Source: Muribaculaceae bacterium (lineage in GTDB: Bacteria > Bacteroidota > Bacteroidia > Bacteroidales > Muribaculaceae). Taken from it: a DNA stretch of 45,751 nt. Every line of letters begins with the position of its first letter. Within the stretch, counting starts at the first letter, position 1. The position numbers were made by a program, and so were the translations under genes. The stretch covers positions 1-45,751 of the forward strand of contig JAIDTL010000024.1 of NCBI GenBank assembly GCA_029060725.1, read 5' to 3'. The notes below the pieces were generated by a model. That model made no database searches, was not told the origin of the DNA, and worked only from the letters and a program-made list of their open reading frames with translations. This document shows, piece by piece, positions 35,829-44,077 of this stretch.

Positions 35829-37254
35829 ATAATTTTGCCATTCTGTTTATTTCCATCCTTATCGATGTCACAGCTTCCTGAACATCCTTGGCATACTTGA
35901 TTCGATCTTGTACTGCCGTAATACCATGGAGCACCGTTGCATGTCGCCTGTTGAGCTTACTCCCGATGGCAGAAGACGATAGCCCTGTAAGATCGTGGCT
36001 GAGATACATTATCACTTGGCGAGCATCCGCTATGTCTCTCAACCGACTCTTTGAGAATATCACATCCGGGTTGATATTATAATATTCTGCGGTAGCATCG
36101 ACAATCATATCGAAATTGATCGGTTTAGAAGTTGGAGCCGACTTGATGGTATGCCGCATCACTTCCTTAGTAAGCTCAAGCGTGACAGGACAGTTGAGTG
36201 TAATCGATCGTGTGAGAAGCCCCATTACTATTCCTTCAAGCTCTCTTACACTTCCGGTCGCGCCACTCGCGATGCAGTCAATGATATCGTCTGAAAGAGC
36301 AAGACCGTTCTTCTGTGCCTTAAACTTTAGGATATTTCTCCTTAGATTATAGTCTGGCTTCGGGAGTTCTTCCGTCACACCCCACTTAAATCGGTCGATA
36401 AGCCTATCTTCAAAACCATCAAGCTCCACTGGAGGACGGTCGCAAGTGAAGATAAGTTGCTTGCCGTTCAAATGCATGTGGTTAAAAATCGGGAAGAAAG
36501 TCTCTGCTGTCTTTGTCTTGCCTGCTATCTCCTGAAGATCATCAAGAAGCAAAATATCTACTTCCTGCTGAAACCAATTGATGAACACCGGCACTTTCTG
36601 ATTCATGAAAGCGTTGACATACATATTCTGGAATTGCCTCATTGGCAAGAAAAGTATTCTTGCACGAGGATTCTTCTCTTTTATTCTTATGCCTATAGCT
36701 TGAATCAAATGAGTCTTCCCGACTCCTACCGAACCATACAGGAAAAAAGGGTTAAAATCTGATTTATTCGGGTTTTCTGCAATGTAATGAGCTATCGTAT
36801 ATGGAAGCTTGTTGCTGTCGCCGATACAATAATTTTCAAATGTCATCGCAGGATTGAGTTGCGGATCAACTTCTACACTCTTTCCACCCTGCGACTTCAT
36901 GAAGTCGGACGCCGGACGCTGAATCGACTGCATAAATTTAGTGTCAACAGCATTGCTTCGCATTGGGCTTACATAATTGACAGCCGACTTCTTGTCGCCG
37001 CCTATCACTTCTACCTCATAGCCCAACTTCACCATCGGACCAAATTCCCTACGGAGTACACTCGAGATCAAGCCAAGAAACCTATCCTCATATTCTTCCA
37101 TGAAGAATTTTGAAGGCAAGGCAAGGGTAAGCTTGTTGTCTTCAAATCGAATAGCCTTGGCTGGAGAAAACCAAGTATTGAAATGACTCTCCCCGACATT
37201 ATCTTTGATAATATCGAGACACTTGTTCCATTTTTCTTTGTAATCTCCGTTCAT
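35827..37254 (-). CDS. dnaA: Chromosomal replication initiator DnaA
   Basis: AAA+ protein that opens the replication origin. It has 475 residues: domain I (1-90, WNKCLDIIKDNVGESHFNTW), a flexible linker (about 91-140), an AAA+ domain with Walker A GSVGVGKTHL near 176 and Walker B LLLDDLQEI near 236, and the C-terminal DNA-binding domain with the signature NRRHATVLHGI near 435. Upstream, 37255-37497, I see a promoter but no cluster of DnaA boxes, so oriC is not shown to be here. Confidence 0.97.
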   Translation of the reverse strand: MNGDYKEKWNKCLDIIKDNVGESHFNTWFSPAKAIRFEDNKLTLALPSKFFMEEYEDRFLGLISSVLRREFGPMVKLGYEVEVIGGDKKSAVNYVSPMRSNAVDTKFMQSIQRPASDFMKSQGGKSVEVDPQLNPAMTFENYCIGDSNKLPYTIAHYIAENPNKSDFNPFFLYGSVGVGKTHLIQAIGIRIKEKNPRARILFLPMRQFQNMYVNAFMNQKVPVFINWFQQEVDILLLDDLQEIAGKTKTAETFFPIFNHMHLNGKQLIFTCDRPPVELDGFEDRLIDRFKWGVTEELPKPDYNLRRNILKFKAQKNGLALSDDIIDCIASGATGSVRELEGIVMGLLTRSITLNCPVTLELTKEVMRHTIKSAPTSKPINFDMIVDATAEYYNINPDVIFSKSRLRDIADARQVIMYLSHDLTGLSSSAIGSKLNRRHATVLHGITAVQDRIKYAKDVQEAVTSIRMEINRMAKL

Positions 37255-37304
37255 ATATTTCGGTAGTTTCTTTGGCTCCCAACTGAATTTGTCGAAAACG
37301 TCTG

Positions 37305-37336
37305 CAAAGTTAAGATAAATTTTTCAAAAAAACAAC
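37305..37336 (-). promoter_or_regulatory. Promoter for dnaA
   Basis: On the minus strand, GTTG (37336-37333), 20 bases, TAACTTTG (37312-37305). The -7 box is exact; leader about 45 bases. Confidence 0.62.
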
Positions 37337-37433
37337 ACGTATCCTCTCACATTTTCCACTCTTTTTTTATCCCCCCTGATTTTCAATAATGTATTTTCAT
37401 TATTTAGAATCAGTCTAAATAACTTTATTTTTA

Positions 37434-37460
37434 AGAAAAAAGAGTCGACTTCTCGACTCT
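37434..37460 (-). terminator. Terminator after the NlpC/P60 gene
   Basis: An 8-bp stem AGAGTCGA / TCGACTCT with loop CTTC (37441-37460). The minus strand then reads a run of T. It lies just beyond the heptad array that follows the nlpC stop. Confidence 0.8.
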
Positions 37461-37465
37461 CCTTT

Positions 37466-37500
37466 ATATCTGATGATTATTGATTGCTTATTGCATCTCA
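37466..37500 (-). repeat. Heptad array starting at the NlpC-gene stop codon
   Basis: Minus-strand units in register with the TGA stop: TGAGATG, CAATAAG, CAATCAA, TAATCAT, CAGATAT. Less regular than the DUF4293 array but with the same phase and the CAA/TAA start. Confidence 0.5.
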
Positions 37501-38106
37501 ATCATTAATGACTCTCTTTCCGCCTACGAATCTGGAAGCATAATACGGCTCAGCACTTTTAGAAACTGTTATTCCCCTAGAAGTTGCAGCATGGATAAAT
37601 GTAAAGTTTCCTTTTTCATCTGCATCAACTACGATGCCAACATGTCCTACACCACCCTTGAGGCTTCTACCTTTGAAAAACACCAAGTCGCCCTTACGAA
37701 GCTCCTTACGCTCTACTTTCTCACCTTGATTATACTGATCGCGAGATGATGGAGAAAGTGAATATCCAAACTGACGGTATACATAGCTCGAGAAGCCGGA
37801 GCAGTCGAAAGCATTAGGACCTTTGCTTCCTCTTGAATATCTTTTTCCTATATGGCTTCGTGCCTCTGAAAGAAGATCGTTGAGAAGCATCTCGGCTTCT
37901 GCACTCATGGCTTTTGAATTTTCTCGAATAGCGATATCTTCTTCCACCATCCTTGAAATAGTGCTTTTGTCAAGCCCGATGTTCTTGGCTGCCGCAAGTT
38001 GCTGGCGATGTGCAGCCGCATGTGCATTGGTGGTTTTTGCATTTGCTATTTGTGATATCCCACACATTAGCATCATCACTATCGCTATATTGAATATTCT
38101 CTTCAT
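37498..38106 (-). CDS. NlpC/P60-family peptidoglycan hydrolase
   Basis: A 202-residue exported C40 cysteine peptidase, expected to cut peptide cross-bridges in peptidoglycan. Signal peptide 1-23 (ending IANAK), a helical spacer (24-80), then the catalytic domain with Cys 102 (FDCSGFSSYVYRQFG), His 155 (GHVGIVVD) and a third polar residue, His 172 (FIHAA). The triad is complete. Single gene with its own promoter and terminator, divergent from the amylase. Confidence 0.93.
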   Translation of the reverse strand: MKRIFNIAIVMMLMCGISQIANAKTTNAHAAAHRQQLAAAKNIGLDKSTISRMVEEDIAIRENSKAMSAEAEMLLNDLLSEARSHIGKRYSRGSKGPNAFDCSGFSSYVYRQFGYSLSPSSRDQYNQGEKVERKELRKGDLVFFKGRSLKGGVGHVGIVVDADEKGNFTFIHAATSRGITVSKSAEPYYASRFVGGKRVIND

Positions 38107-38132
38107 TTCCGGGTCAGTTTATTTTGATGTTG

Positions 38133-38164
38133 CAAAAATAATACAAAATTGTGACACTCGCAAC
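38133..38164 (-). promoter_or_regulatory. Promoter for the NlpC/P60 gene
   Basis: On the minus strand, GTTG (38164-38161), 20 bases, TATTTTTG (38140-38133). The -7 box is exact; leader about 22 bases. Confidence 0.6.
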
Positions 38165-38360
38165 CTATTTATGCTATTTTTCAATGATTTAATTCTTATT
38201 TAATAAATTTTAACATTTTACACAAATTCTTAAATTTTGAGCATTTTATTATAAATCAATAAATTACATCTATTCAAACCAAAACCCTCTCATTATTAGT
38301 TTTTTTATACTTAACTTATAATTTTATGACCTAAAATTTTTCATTCTCATTTCTTATGAT

Positions 38361-38368
38361 TATCTTTG
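38361..38368 (+). promoter_or_regulatory. -7 box for the secreted amylase
   Basis: TATCTTTG, an exact -7 box, 30 bases before the ATG. Only TTTT is found 20 bases upstream. The stretch 38165-38335 is very A+T-rich with no other clear signal. Confidence 0.55.
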
Positions 38369-38398
38369 TATTCGTTTATAAAATCTAACCCAAAAGAA

Positions 38399-39841
38399 AT
38401 GAAAAGATACATAACACTTGCCGTAGCAGCTTCATTGACAGCCTCAATGTCAGCTGCCCCTCAGAAGAGCTCCACCAAGTATTCTGATGTACATCCTTCG
38501 GGATCTGAAACAATCCTGCACGCTTGGAGCTGGAACTTCAAAAATATTGCCGAAAATATGAAGAAGATAGCAGATGCCGGATATTCGATGGTTCAGACTT
38601 CTCCCGTTCAGAATTGCTGGAATCCGGAAGGATCTAAAGGGATGCTATTTTCTGAAAATGAAAAAGAAGGCCAATGGTATTTTTACTATCAACCTACTGA
38701 CTGGAAAATAGGCAACCACATCGTTGGCTCTCGAGAAGATCTTAAGCAAATGATGGACTCGGCTGCAAAATATAACGTACGTGTTATTGTCGACGTGCTT
38801 CCCAACCATACTGCTTTCGACGTTGATGCAGTAAGCGAAGACCTGGTCAATGCCGCAGGTGGTCGCAACAAGCTTTATCATTCACAAGGACTCAACCCCG
38901 TGCAAGATTACAATGACAGATATCAGTGTACTCTTTGGGGCTCAGGGGCACTCCCCGACGTAAACACCGAAAATAAGGATTTCCAGAAATACTATATGCA
39001 ATTTGTCAATGATCTCCTCGACCTTGGAGTAAGAGGATTTCGCTACGATACCGCAAAACATATCGGCGTCCATTCCGACCCTGTAGATACAGCGTCTGGC
39101 GTGACTGAAAATGATTTCTGGGATGTCGCTACCGGACAAAAGGCTGTAAAAGGAGTAAAACTTAATGTCCCTTACGAAGACCTATTTGTATATGGCGAGG
39201 TGCTTCAAGATAAGAATGTGCCGGAAAAGGAATATGAAGAGTATTTCGGACAGACGGCATCAAGCTATGGATGGGTGCTTAGGGAAATGCTTGAAAAAGG
39301 TTCTGCTAAAGGAATCGACATCAAAGACTGGCATCATTCAGCCTCCCCGGAGACTTTGACTACTTGGGTGGAGAGCCACGATACATATTGCAATGCACAT
39401 GAATCAGCACATCTTACCGACGACCAAATCCGTACCGCTTGGGTTTTCCTGACAGCACGCGACAAGGGAACTCCCCTATTCTTCAGCCGTCCTGCCGGTT
39501 CGACACGCGACAACTATTGGGGCAACAACCGTCTTGGAGAAGCCGGCAATGATGAATATTTCCATCCGGAGGTAGTAGCCGTCAACCATTTCCGCAAAGA
39601 GATGGCTGGCCAACCTGAAGATATACAGACCTGCTCAGATGGAGAGGTACTCGCAGTCAACCGAGGCAAGAAGGGGGCAGCCCTGATCAATCTCAGCGGT
39701 CTTTCAAAGCCTATCGATGTAGCGACTTCTCTGCCCGACGGTAAATACCGCGACAAGGTATACAATAAGGAATTCTACGTAAAGAAAGGTCGTCTCACAG
39801 GCATCCTTGCTCCAAGAAGGACTTATATATTACAAAAATGA
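38399..39841 (+). CDS. Secreted alpha-amylase, GH13 family
   Basis: A 480-residue exported glycoside hydrolase acting on alpha-1,4-glucans. I start at ATG 38399, giving signal peptide MKRYITLAVAASLTASMSAA; the TTG 33 bases upstream lies over the -7 box. The TIM barrel shows ILHAWSWNFKNI (about 42), the region I motif VIVDVLPNHTA (about 134), the nucleophile Asp 217 in GFRYDTAKHI, acid Glu 267 in VYGEVLQ, and Asp 328 in VESHDTY. A short C-terminal beta domain follows. All catalytic residues are present. No SusC/D genes are adjacent. Confidence 0.93.
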   Translation: MKRYITLAVAASLTASMSAAPQKSSTKYSDVHPSGSETILHAWSWNFKNIAENMKKIADAGYSMVQTSPVQNCWNPEGSKGMLFSENEKEGQWYFYYQPTDWKIGNHIVGSREDLKQMMDSAAKYNVRVIVDVLPNHTAFDVDAVSEDLVNAAGGRNKLYHSQGLNPVQDYNDRYQCTLWGSGALPDVNTENKDFQKYYMQFVNDLLDLGVRGFRYDTAKHIGVHSDPVDTASGVTENDFWDVATGQKAVKGVKLNVPYEDLFVYGEVLQDKNVPEKEYEEYFGQTASSYGWVLREMLEKGSAKGIDIKDWHHSASPETLTTWVESHDTYCNAHESAHLTDDQIRTAWVFLTARDKGTPLFFSRPAGSTRDNYWGNNRLGEAGNDEYFHPEVVAVNHFRKEMAGQPEDIQTCSDGEVLAVNRGKKGAALINLSGLSKPIDVATSLPDGKYRDKVYNKEFYVKKGRLTGILAPRRTYILQK

Positions 39842-39867
39842 TAGAATAACCATCAAAAATAAATGAG

Positions 39868-39900
39868 TAAGGTGAACCACTTGGTTCACCTTATTGTTTT
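39868..39900 (+). terminator. Terminator after the amylase
   Basis: An 11-bp stem TAAGGTGAACC / GGTTCACCTTA with loop ACTT, followed by TTGTTTT. Between here and the rubrerythrin ATG no consensus promoter is seen. Confidence 0.78.
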
Positions 39901-39973
39901 ATTGCAAAAGAACGACCGAAACAGCGGATAAGGCGTTAGCCTGATTCCCATAACTATTAAAATCTTGATTGAA

Positions 39974-40576
39974 ATGGCTAATGAAAAAAGTCTGAAAGGC
40001 ACACAGACAGAACAATTGATAAGTGCCTCTTATTTAAATGAGACGCAGTCATACGCTCGCTATTTGTATTATTCTCAGATAGCCGATAAAGAGGGTCTTT
40101 TCCCGGTTGGCGTTATTTTCCGTGAGTCAGCCGACAACGAGTTGCATCACGCCAAGGTATTCTTGAAGATGCTCCAGAATACTGAAGTTAATGCTACTGT
40201 TGCCACTGAAGCTGGATTCCTCGGCAAGACTGTCGATAATATCCAGACTGCAATGAAGGAAGAGATGGAAGGCGGTTATGAATATTATATGGCTGCTGCA
40301 AAGACTGCTAAAGAGGAAGGCTTCGGCGATATAGCTTCTCACTTCGAGGCTATCGCAAGCGTTGAGAAATTCCACTACGACCGTTTTGCAAAGTTCCTTG
40401 ACATGATTCAGAAAGGAACTCTTTGGAAACGTGAAAAACCGGTTACATGGCACTGCCTCGTGTGCGGATATGAATACGTTGGCACTGAGCCACCGGTAAA
40501 ATGCCCGGCTTGCGACCATCCTACAAGCCACTACATTTGCGTGGAAGATGGCTATTGCCCTGCGCCTGCAAGCTAA
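39974..40576 (+). CDS. Rubrerythrin
   Basis: Non-haem di-iron peroxidase that protects anaerobes from hydrogen peroxide. It has 200 residues from ATG 39974 (the frame also has a TTG 9 bases earlier). The ferritin-like domain holds the iron ligands Glu 23 (LNETQSYARY), Glu 56 and His 59 (ADNELHHAKVF), Glu 97/100 (KEEMEGGYEYY) and Glu 131/His 134 (SVEKFHYDRF). The C-terminal rubredoxin domain has CLVCG (161-165) and CPAC (177-180). Terminator directly downstream. Confidence 0.95.
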   Translation: MANEKSLKGTQTEQLISASYLNETQSYARYLYYSQIADKEGLFPVGVIFRESADNELHHAKVFLKMLQNTEVNATVATEAGFLGKTVDNIQTAMKEEMEGGYEYYMAAAKTAKEEGFGDIASHFEAIASVEKFHYDRFAKFLDMIQKGTLWKREKPVTWHCLVCGYEYVGTEPPVKCPACDHPTSHYICVEDGYCPAPAS

Positions 40577-40595
40577 TTATCAAAACACTAATAAA

Positions 40596-40634
40596 AAAGG
40601 CTGCTTCTTCAGATAAGCAGCCTTTCTTTTTTAT
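40596..40634 (+). terminator. Terminator after rubrerythrin
   Basis: An 11-bp stem AAAGGCTGCTT / AAGCAGCCTTT with an 8-base loop, followed by CTTTTTT. Confidence 0.85.
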
Positions 40635-40683
40635 ATTTATCTATCCCACAATAAATTTTGACTTGCTTTTGATTGGGCGTAAG

Positions 40684-40711
40684 TCAATTATGCATTGTGA
40701 ATTAAGCATTA
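40684..40711 (-). repeat. Heptad array starting at the M18 stop codon
   Basis: Minus-strand units in register with the TAA stop: TAATGCT, TAATTCA, CAATGCA, TAATTGA. Short, but it has the same phase and the TAA/CAA start as the others. Confidence 0.55.
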
Positions 40712-42010
40712 GCTATAAAATTTGCGGAAAACGGTGATGATATCCAAATGATCCTGCACTCCGGCAGTTTCCGCTACCGAATGCATGGCCCAGATGGCAG
40801 CTCCCATGTCGACGCCTCGAAGATCCAGCTGTCCGGTCAGGATATTACCTAAAGTGGATCCTCCAGCCACATCTGAATGATTGACGAAATACTGACATTT
40901 TACTCCTGCTTCCTCGCATAGAGCATGGAAAACAGCCGCGCCATCCGCATCTGTCATATATTTGCAGTTGGCATTTATCTTCACCACCGGTCCTCCACCT
41001 ATCACAGGATGATTAGTTGGGTCATACTTGTCATTATAATTGGGATGCCATGCATGAGCATCATCTGCTGAAATCATAAATGAATTGGCTATAGTGCGAT
41101 AGAAAGCTTGCGGTCCGAATCCAACACACAAGCATATTCGCTCTAAAATCTCACGAAGCACCGGGGAATGAGCACCTTGCTTAGTCCCTGAACCGGTCTC
41201 TTCATTATCAAATACAGCCATCACTCGTGTTGCGCCGCATGGAGATTCAGATTCCTGAAGAAGAGCTTCAAGCGACGCAAAAGCCATACTGAGATCGTCA
41301 ATCCTGCCGCTTTGGAAATATTCTTGATTTGTTCCAATGAGCTGCGCTTCTTGTGCAGGATAAAGGTTGAGTTCATAGTCTATGATTTCCTCAGGCTGAA
41401 TACCGAGATGCTCTGCGACCAGGCATTTCACAACTCCTCCTCGCTCTTTATAGTGGTCAATCTGTTCTTTTGTGAAATATCCCACTACTGGCTTCATGTC
41501 TTTTTGCACACTCAATTTATTTCCTTCATTCACCTCTCGATTGAAGTGTATGGCAAGGTGTGGTATTGTACATACAGGACGTTTAAGATCCACCAAGGTA
41601 GTGACAGGATGAAGAAAATCAGATCCCTGGGTCATGATTCTTCCTGATATGGAAAGAGGACGGTCAAACCAAGTATACATGATACCTCCACCATATTTCT
41701 CTATATTAAGGCTCACTACTCCCCCCTCTCCATAGATCTCACAGTTGGGCTTGATCTTGAAGCATGGAGAGTCGCTATGCGAAGAAATTATCCTGAAGCC
41801 TGAATATCCGGGAGCATCCACTCCCACTATAAAGGCAAACACTGCAGAATCATTCTTCACTACATAATATTTTCCTCCGCATTCAAGGTCCCATTCATCA
41901 CGAGGATCAAGCTGAATAAAACCAGCCTTGTCAAGTTCCTTGCAGATGGTAGCCACCGCCAAGAAGTTGCAGGTAGACTCATCCATCCATTTCAATAGTC
42001 TATGTATCAT
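40709..42010 (-). CDS. M18-family aminopeptidase (aspartyl aminopeptidase type)
   Basis: Cytoplasmic di-zinc aminopeptidase removing acidic N-terminal residues. It has 433 residues: SSHSDSPCFKIKP with His 78 and Asp 80, the bridging region GRIDDLSMAFASLEAL near 235, FDNEETGSGTKQGAHS near 268, SADDAHAWHPNYNDKYD near 318, and the final ligand His in VNHSDVAGGSTLGN near 378. All metal ligands of the family are visible. DUF5063 lies upstream on the same strand, 114 bases away. Confidence 0.95.
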   Translation of the reverse strand: MIHRLLKWMDESTCNFLAVATICKELDKAGFIQLDPRDEWDLECGGKYYVVKNDSAVFAFIVGVDAPGYSGFRIISSHSDSPCFKIKPNCEIYGEGGVVSLNIEKYGGGIMYTWFDRPLSISGRIMTQGSDFLHPVTTLVDLKRPVCTIPHLAIHFNREVNEGNKLSVQKDMKPVVGYFTKEQIDHYKERGGVVKCLVAEHLGIQPEEIIDYELNLYPAQEAQLIGTNQEYFQSGRIDDLSMAFASLEALLQESESPCGATRVMAVFDNEETGSGTKQGAHSPVLREILERICLCVGFGPQAFYRTIANSFMISADDAHAWHPNYNDKYDPTNHPVIGGGPVVKINANCKYMTDADGAAVFHALCEEAGVKCQYFVNHSDVAGGSTLGNILTGQLDLRGVDMGAAIWAMHSVAETAGVQDHLDIITVFRKFYS

Positions 42011-42013
42011 TAT

Positions 42014-42041
42014 ATCAGTTTTAAGTTATCAGTTTTATTCA
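42014..42041. repeat. Two-copy 14-base repeat before the M18 gene
   Basis: ATCAGTTTTAAGTT followed by ATCAGTTTTATTCA, i.e. two 14-base units. The rest of this gap (42042-42124) contains several ATCATGAT-like palindromic words but no consensus promoter. Confidence 0.55.
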
Positions 42042-42124
42042 TGATTTCTCACTATGCATCATGTTTGATCATGATAAATCATGAATCTAATCTTATTGGA
42101 CATTGCCGGAATTTTAGCTTACAA

Positions 42125-42634
42125 TCATGAATTATGCAAAGCATTCACAGCCCTGAGCACATTGCATAGTGTCTGCGACCAATAATCCTTGAATGCATCT
42201 TTGCAAACTCTGAATGCCTCCTCAAGATGATCACCTTCACTCTCCCTTACTTCTGCCACAAAATTATAAAGTGGCTGATAGATGTCGGCAAGATTCTCAG
42301 AAATAGTAGTGGCTATGGGAGTATCAGAATATTTCATATCTTTCTCAAAAGTTTCGAGATATGTATCATCTTCTCCAAATACCACAGCAAGCTGCATCCT
42401 GACAGTCTCATACTGCATCTCATCAAGATGGTCAGAAAGTCCGAAACCCCACTCTTCGAGTGATGTGCTTTCTCCGGCATCTATATCATGAAATTCAAAA
42501 TAAATTCTTGGCAGATAGCCCAAAAGGGCATTAATGAAATCCTCCTTCTCAAGTTCGGCGCTATTCTCCAAAGCAGCACAATATTCTGAGCAAAGTGCCA
42601 CCAAATTTATCAATCGTGTATGTATCGCCTCCAT
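42125..42634 (-). CDS. DUF5063 protein
   Basis: A 169-residue soluble, acidic, all-helical protein with no signal peptide. Segments such as NALLGYLPRIYFEFHDID, EEWGFGLSDHLDEMQYETVR and FRVCKDAFKDYWSQTLCNVL fit the uncharacterised Bacteroidetes family DUF5063. It starts just after the repeat array that follows the MBL gene and is probably co-transcribed with it. Confidence 0.8.
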   Translation of the reverse strand: MEAIHTRLINLVALCSEYCAALENSAELEKEDFINALLGYLPRIYFEFHDIDAGESTSLEEWGFGLSDHLDEMQYETVRMQLAVVFGEDDTYLETFEKDMKYSDTPIATTISENLADIYQPLYNFVAEVRESEGDHLEEAFRVCKDAFKDYWSQTLCNVLRAVNALHNS

Positions 42635-42642
42635 ATTTTTTT

Positions 42643-42690
42643 ACTATAAACTATTAATAATTAACCATCAACGATTAAACGATTAAACAA
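42643..42690 (-). repeat. Heptad/octad array starting at the MBL-gene stop codon
   Basis: Minus-strand units from the TAA stop: TAATCGT, TTAATCGT, TGATGGT, TAATTAT, TAATAGT, TTATAGT. The array ends 9 bases before the DUF5063 ATG. Bases 42671-42690 are an inverted copy of 43334-43353. Confidence 0.7.
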
Positions 42691-43327
42691 GATAAGGATT
42701 AGAATCCCACTCCCGTCCTATCGTTGTAGGATTCCCGTGTCCGGAATAGACCGCGGTCTCTCGAGGGAGTGTAAGCAACTTATTTTTTATGGCATCTACA
42801 AGCTGACGGTGGTTGCCACCAGGCAAGTCTGTACGCCCGATGCTCCCTTCAAAAAGGGCATCTCCTACTATCACAAATCCATCTTCCTTATCATATAAGC
42901 AGATGCTACCGGGACTATGACCCGGCACATGCAATACTTTTAGTTCCCCTCTTCCTATCTTGACGACATCCCCTTCCTTCAACTTTTGTTCTATTTCAAT
43001 TGCCACGTATTCCCCAGGTATGCCAAAGCTCATGGCTTGTTGGGCAATGTACTTTCCAAGAGGGGCATCATCTTCATTTGCTTCTACCGGCACTCCATAT
43101 TTTTCCTTAACCCATAGATCAGATATTGCATGGTCGATATGAAGGTGTGTATTTATAAGGTGTGTCACTTTCAATCCTTCCCTTTCAATAAAATTTTCAA
43201 GAGCTTCAAATTCTCTCTTTTGGCTCATGCCGGGATCAATTATTGCAGCCTCTTTCTCTTCGGGATCATATACTATATATGTGTTGATCCCAAACATATA
43301 AAATCCAAATTTTGCTATTTTCAACAT
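42683..43327 (-). CDS. MBL-fold metallo-hydrolase (glyoxalase II-like)
   Basis: A 214-residue cytoplasmic hydrolase with the metallo-beta-lactamase fold. Metal ligands: THLHIDH (His 61, His 63, Asp 65, His 66), His 137 in HVPGHSPGS, Asp 156 in VGDALFEGSIGRTD, and His 197 in SGHGNP. The GRTD and SGHG motifs place it in the glyoxalase II / persulfide dioxygenase-like branch rather than among beta-lactamases; the natural thioester or other substrate is unknown. It lies between two arrays that share a 20-base inverted repeat, downstream of rsmG by 42 bases. Confidence 0.93.
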   Translation of the reverse strand: MLKIAKFGFYMFGINTYIVYDPEEKEAAIIDPGMSQKREFEALENFIEREGLKVTHLINTHLHIDHAISDLWVKEKYGVPVEANEDDAPLGKYIAQQAMSFGIPGEYVAIEIEQKLKEGDVVKIGRGELKVLHVPGHSPGSICLYDKEDGFVIVGDALFEGSIGRTDLPGGNHRQLVDAIKNKLLTLPRETAVYSGHGNPTTIGREWDSNPYLV

Positions 43328-43332
43328 AGTGA

Positions 43333-43372
43333 TTTGTTTAATCGTTTAATCGTTTAATTGTTTAATCGTTTA
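43333..43372 (-). repeat. Octad array starting at the rsmG stop codon
   Basis: Five 8-base units on the minus strand from the TAA stop: TAAACGAT, TAAACAAT, TAAACGAT, TAAACGAT, TAAACAAA. It fills the whole gap to the MBL gene except five bases. Confidence 0.85.
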
Positions 43373-43993
43373 GGCTATAGGAGTATAAACTATTTTCTTG
43401 GTCTCAAAGAAACCTTCCTTGAAATAGTTTGATATATCAACTACTTCAGAAGAGTTCATACCTCTCAATTCTGCACCCAAATCGCCTCCTTTGAGAGCTA
43501 TCACTCCATTAGGAAGGGCATTACGCTGTTCGGAAGTTATGTTCTTCTTGCTCAACTTCACCAACTCTGGCTGTGACATCACCGCTCGGCTCACTACAAA
43601 ATCAAATTTGTCATGGCATTCTCCGCTATCTCCGTGCTGGAAGGAGACATTGGTCAGACCGATTTTTTCCGCTATATCAGCTGCAACTTTCAGTTTCTTG
43701 CCGATCCTATCTATAAGATGGAAATGCACTTCCGGAAACAATATAGCCAATGGCAATCCCGGAAGCCCTCCTCCAGTACCAAAATCAAGCACACGAGTGC
43801 CGGGAACAAAATTAATGAATTTTGCGATGGCAAGGCTATGGAGAAGATGACTCTCCTCTAAGTTCTCAATATCCTTGCGGCTTATCACGTTGATCTTTTC
43901 ATTCCATTCCGGATATAGAGACATCATTGCCTCAAACTGTTCCCTCTGCCTATCGGTCAGATTAGGGAAATATTTCTCTATTTTTTCTATCAT
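43370..43993 (-). CDS. rsmG: 16S rRNA (guanine-N7) methyltransferase RsmG
   Basis: Methylates G527 of 16S rRNA with S-adenosylmethionine. It has 207 residues from ATG 43993 (MIEKIEKYF); the frame extends to a GTG at 44038 but homologues begin at the shorter start. SAM-binding motif RVLDFGTGGGLPGLPLAI (about 67-84), then the acidic strand end FHLIDRIGKK and FDFVVSRAV. A -7 box sits almost directly before this ATG. Confidence 0.95.
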   Translation of the reverse strand: MIEKIEKYFPNLTDRQREQFEAMMSLYPEWNEKINVISRKDIENLEESHLLHSLAIAKFINFVPGTRVLDFGTGGGLPGLPLAILFPEVHFHLIDRIGKKLKVAADIAEKIGLTNVSFQHGDSGECHDKFDFVVSRAVMSQPELVKLSKKNITSEQRNALPNGVIALKGGDLGAELRGMNSSEVVDISNYFKEGFFETKKIVYTPIA

Positions 43994-43997
43994 GATG

Positions 43998-44005
43998 CAA
44001 AAATA
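43998..44005 (-). promoter_or_regulatory. -7 box abutting the rsmG start codon
   Basis: The minus strand reads TATTTTTG ending 4 bases before the ATG, which would place the transcript start at or next to the start codon. No clear -33 element. Confidence 0.4.
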
Positions 44006-44060
44006 ACAAAAATTCCGCAATTTATCCCTATTTCCCACATATTATATCAGTCTTTTTTAT

Positions 44061-44068
44061 TAATTTTG
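44061..44068 (+). promoter_or_regulatory. -7 box for cdsA
   Basis: TAATTTTG, an exact -7 box, 52 bases before the cdsA ATG. No TTTG at the usual distance. Confidence 0.5.
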
Positions 44069-44077
44069 CATCATATA

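Noticed and set aside
37255..37497. Possible replication origin next to dnaA
   Set aside because: Only one near-match to a DnaA box (TTTTCCACT, about 37363) is visible, with no cluster or clear unwinding element beyond general A+T richness.
42683..43327. Beta-lactamase
   Set aside because: The fold is shared, but there is no signal peptide and the GRTD and SGHG motifs fit glyoxalase II-like hydrolases.
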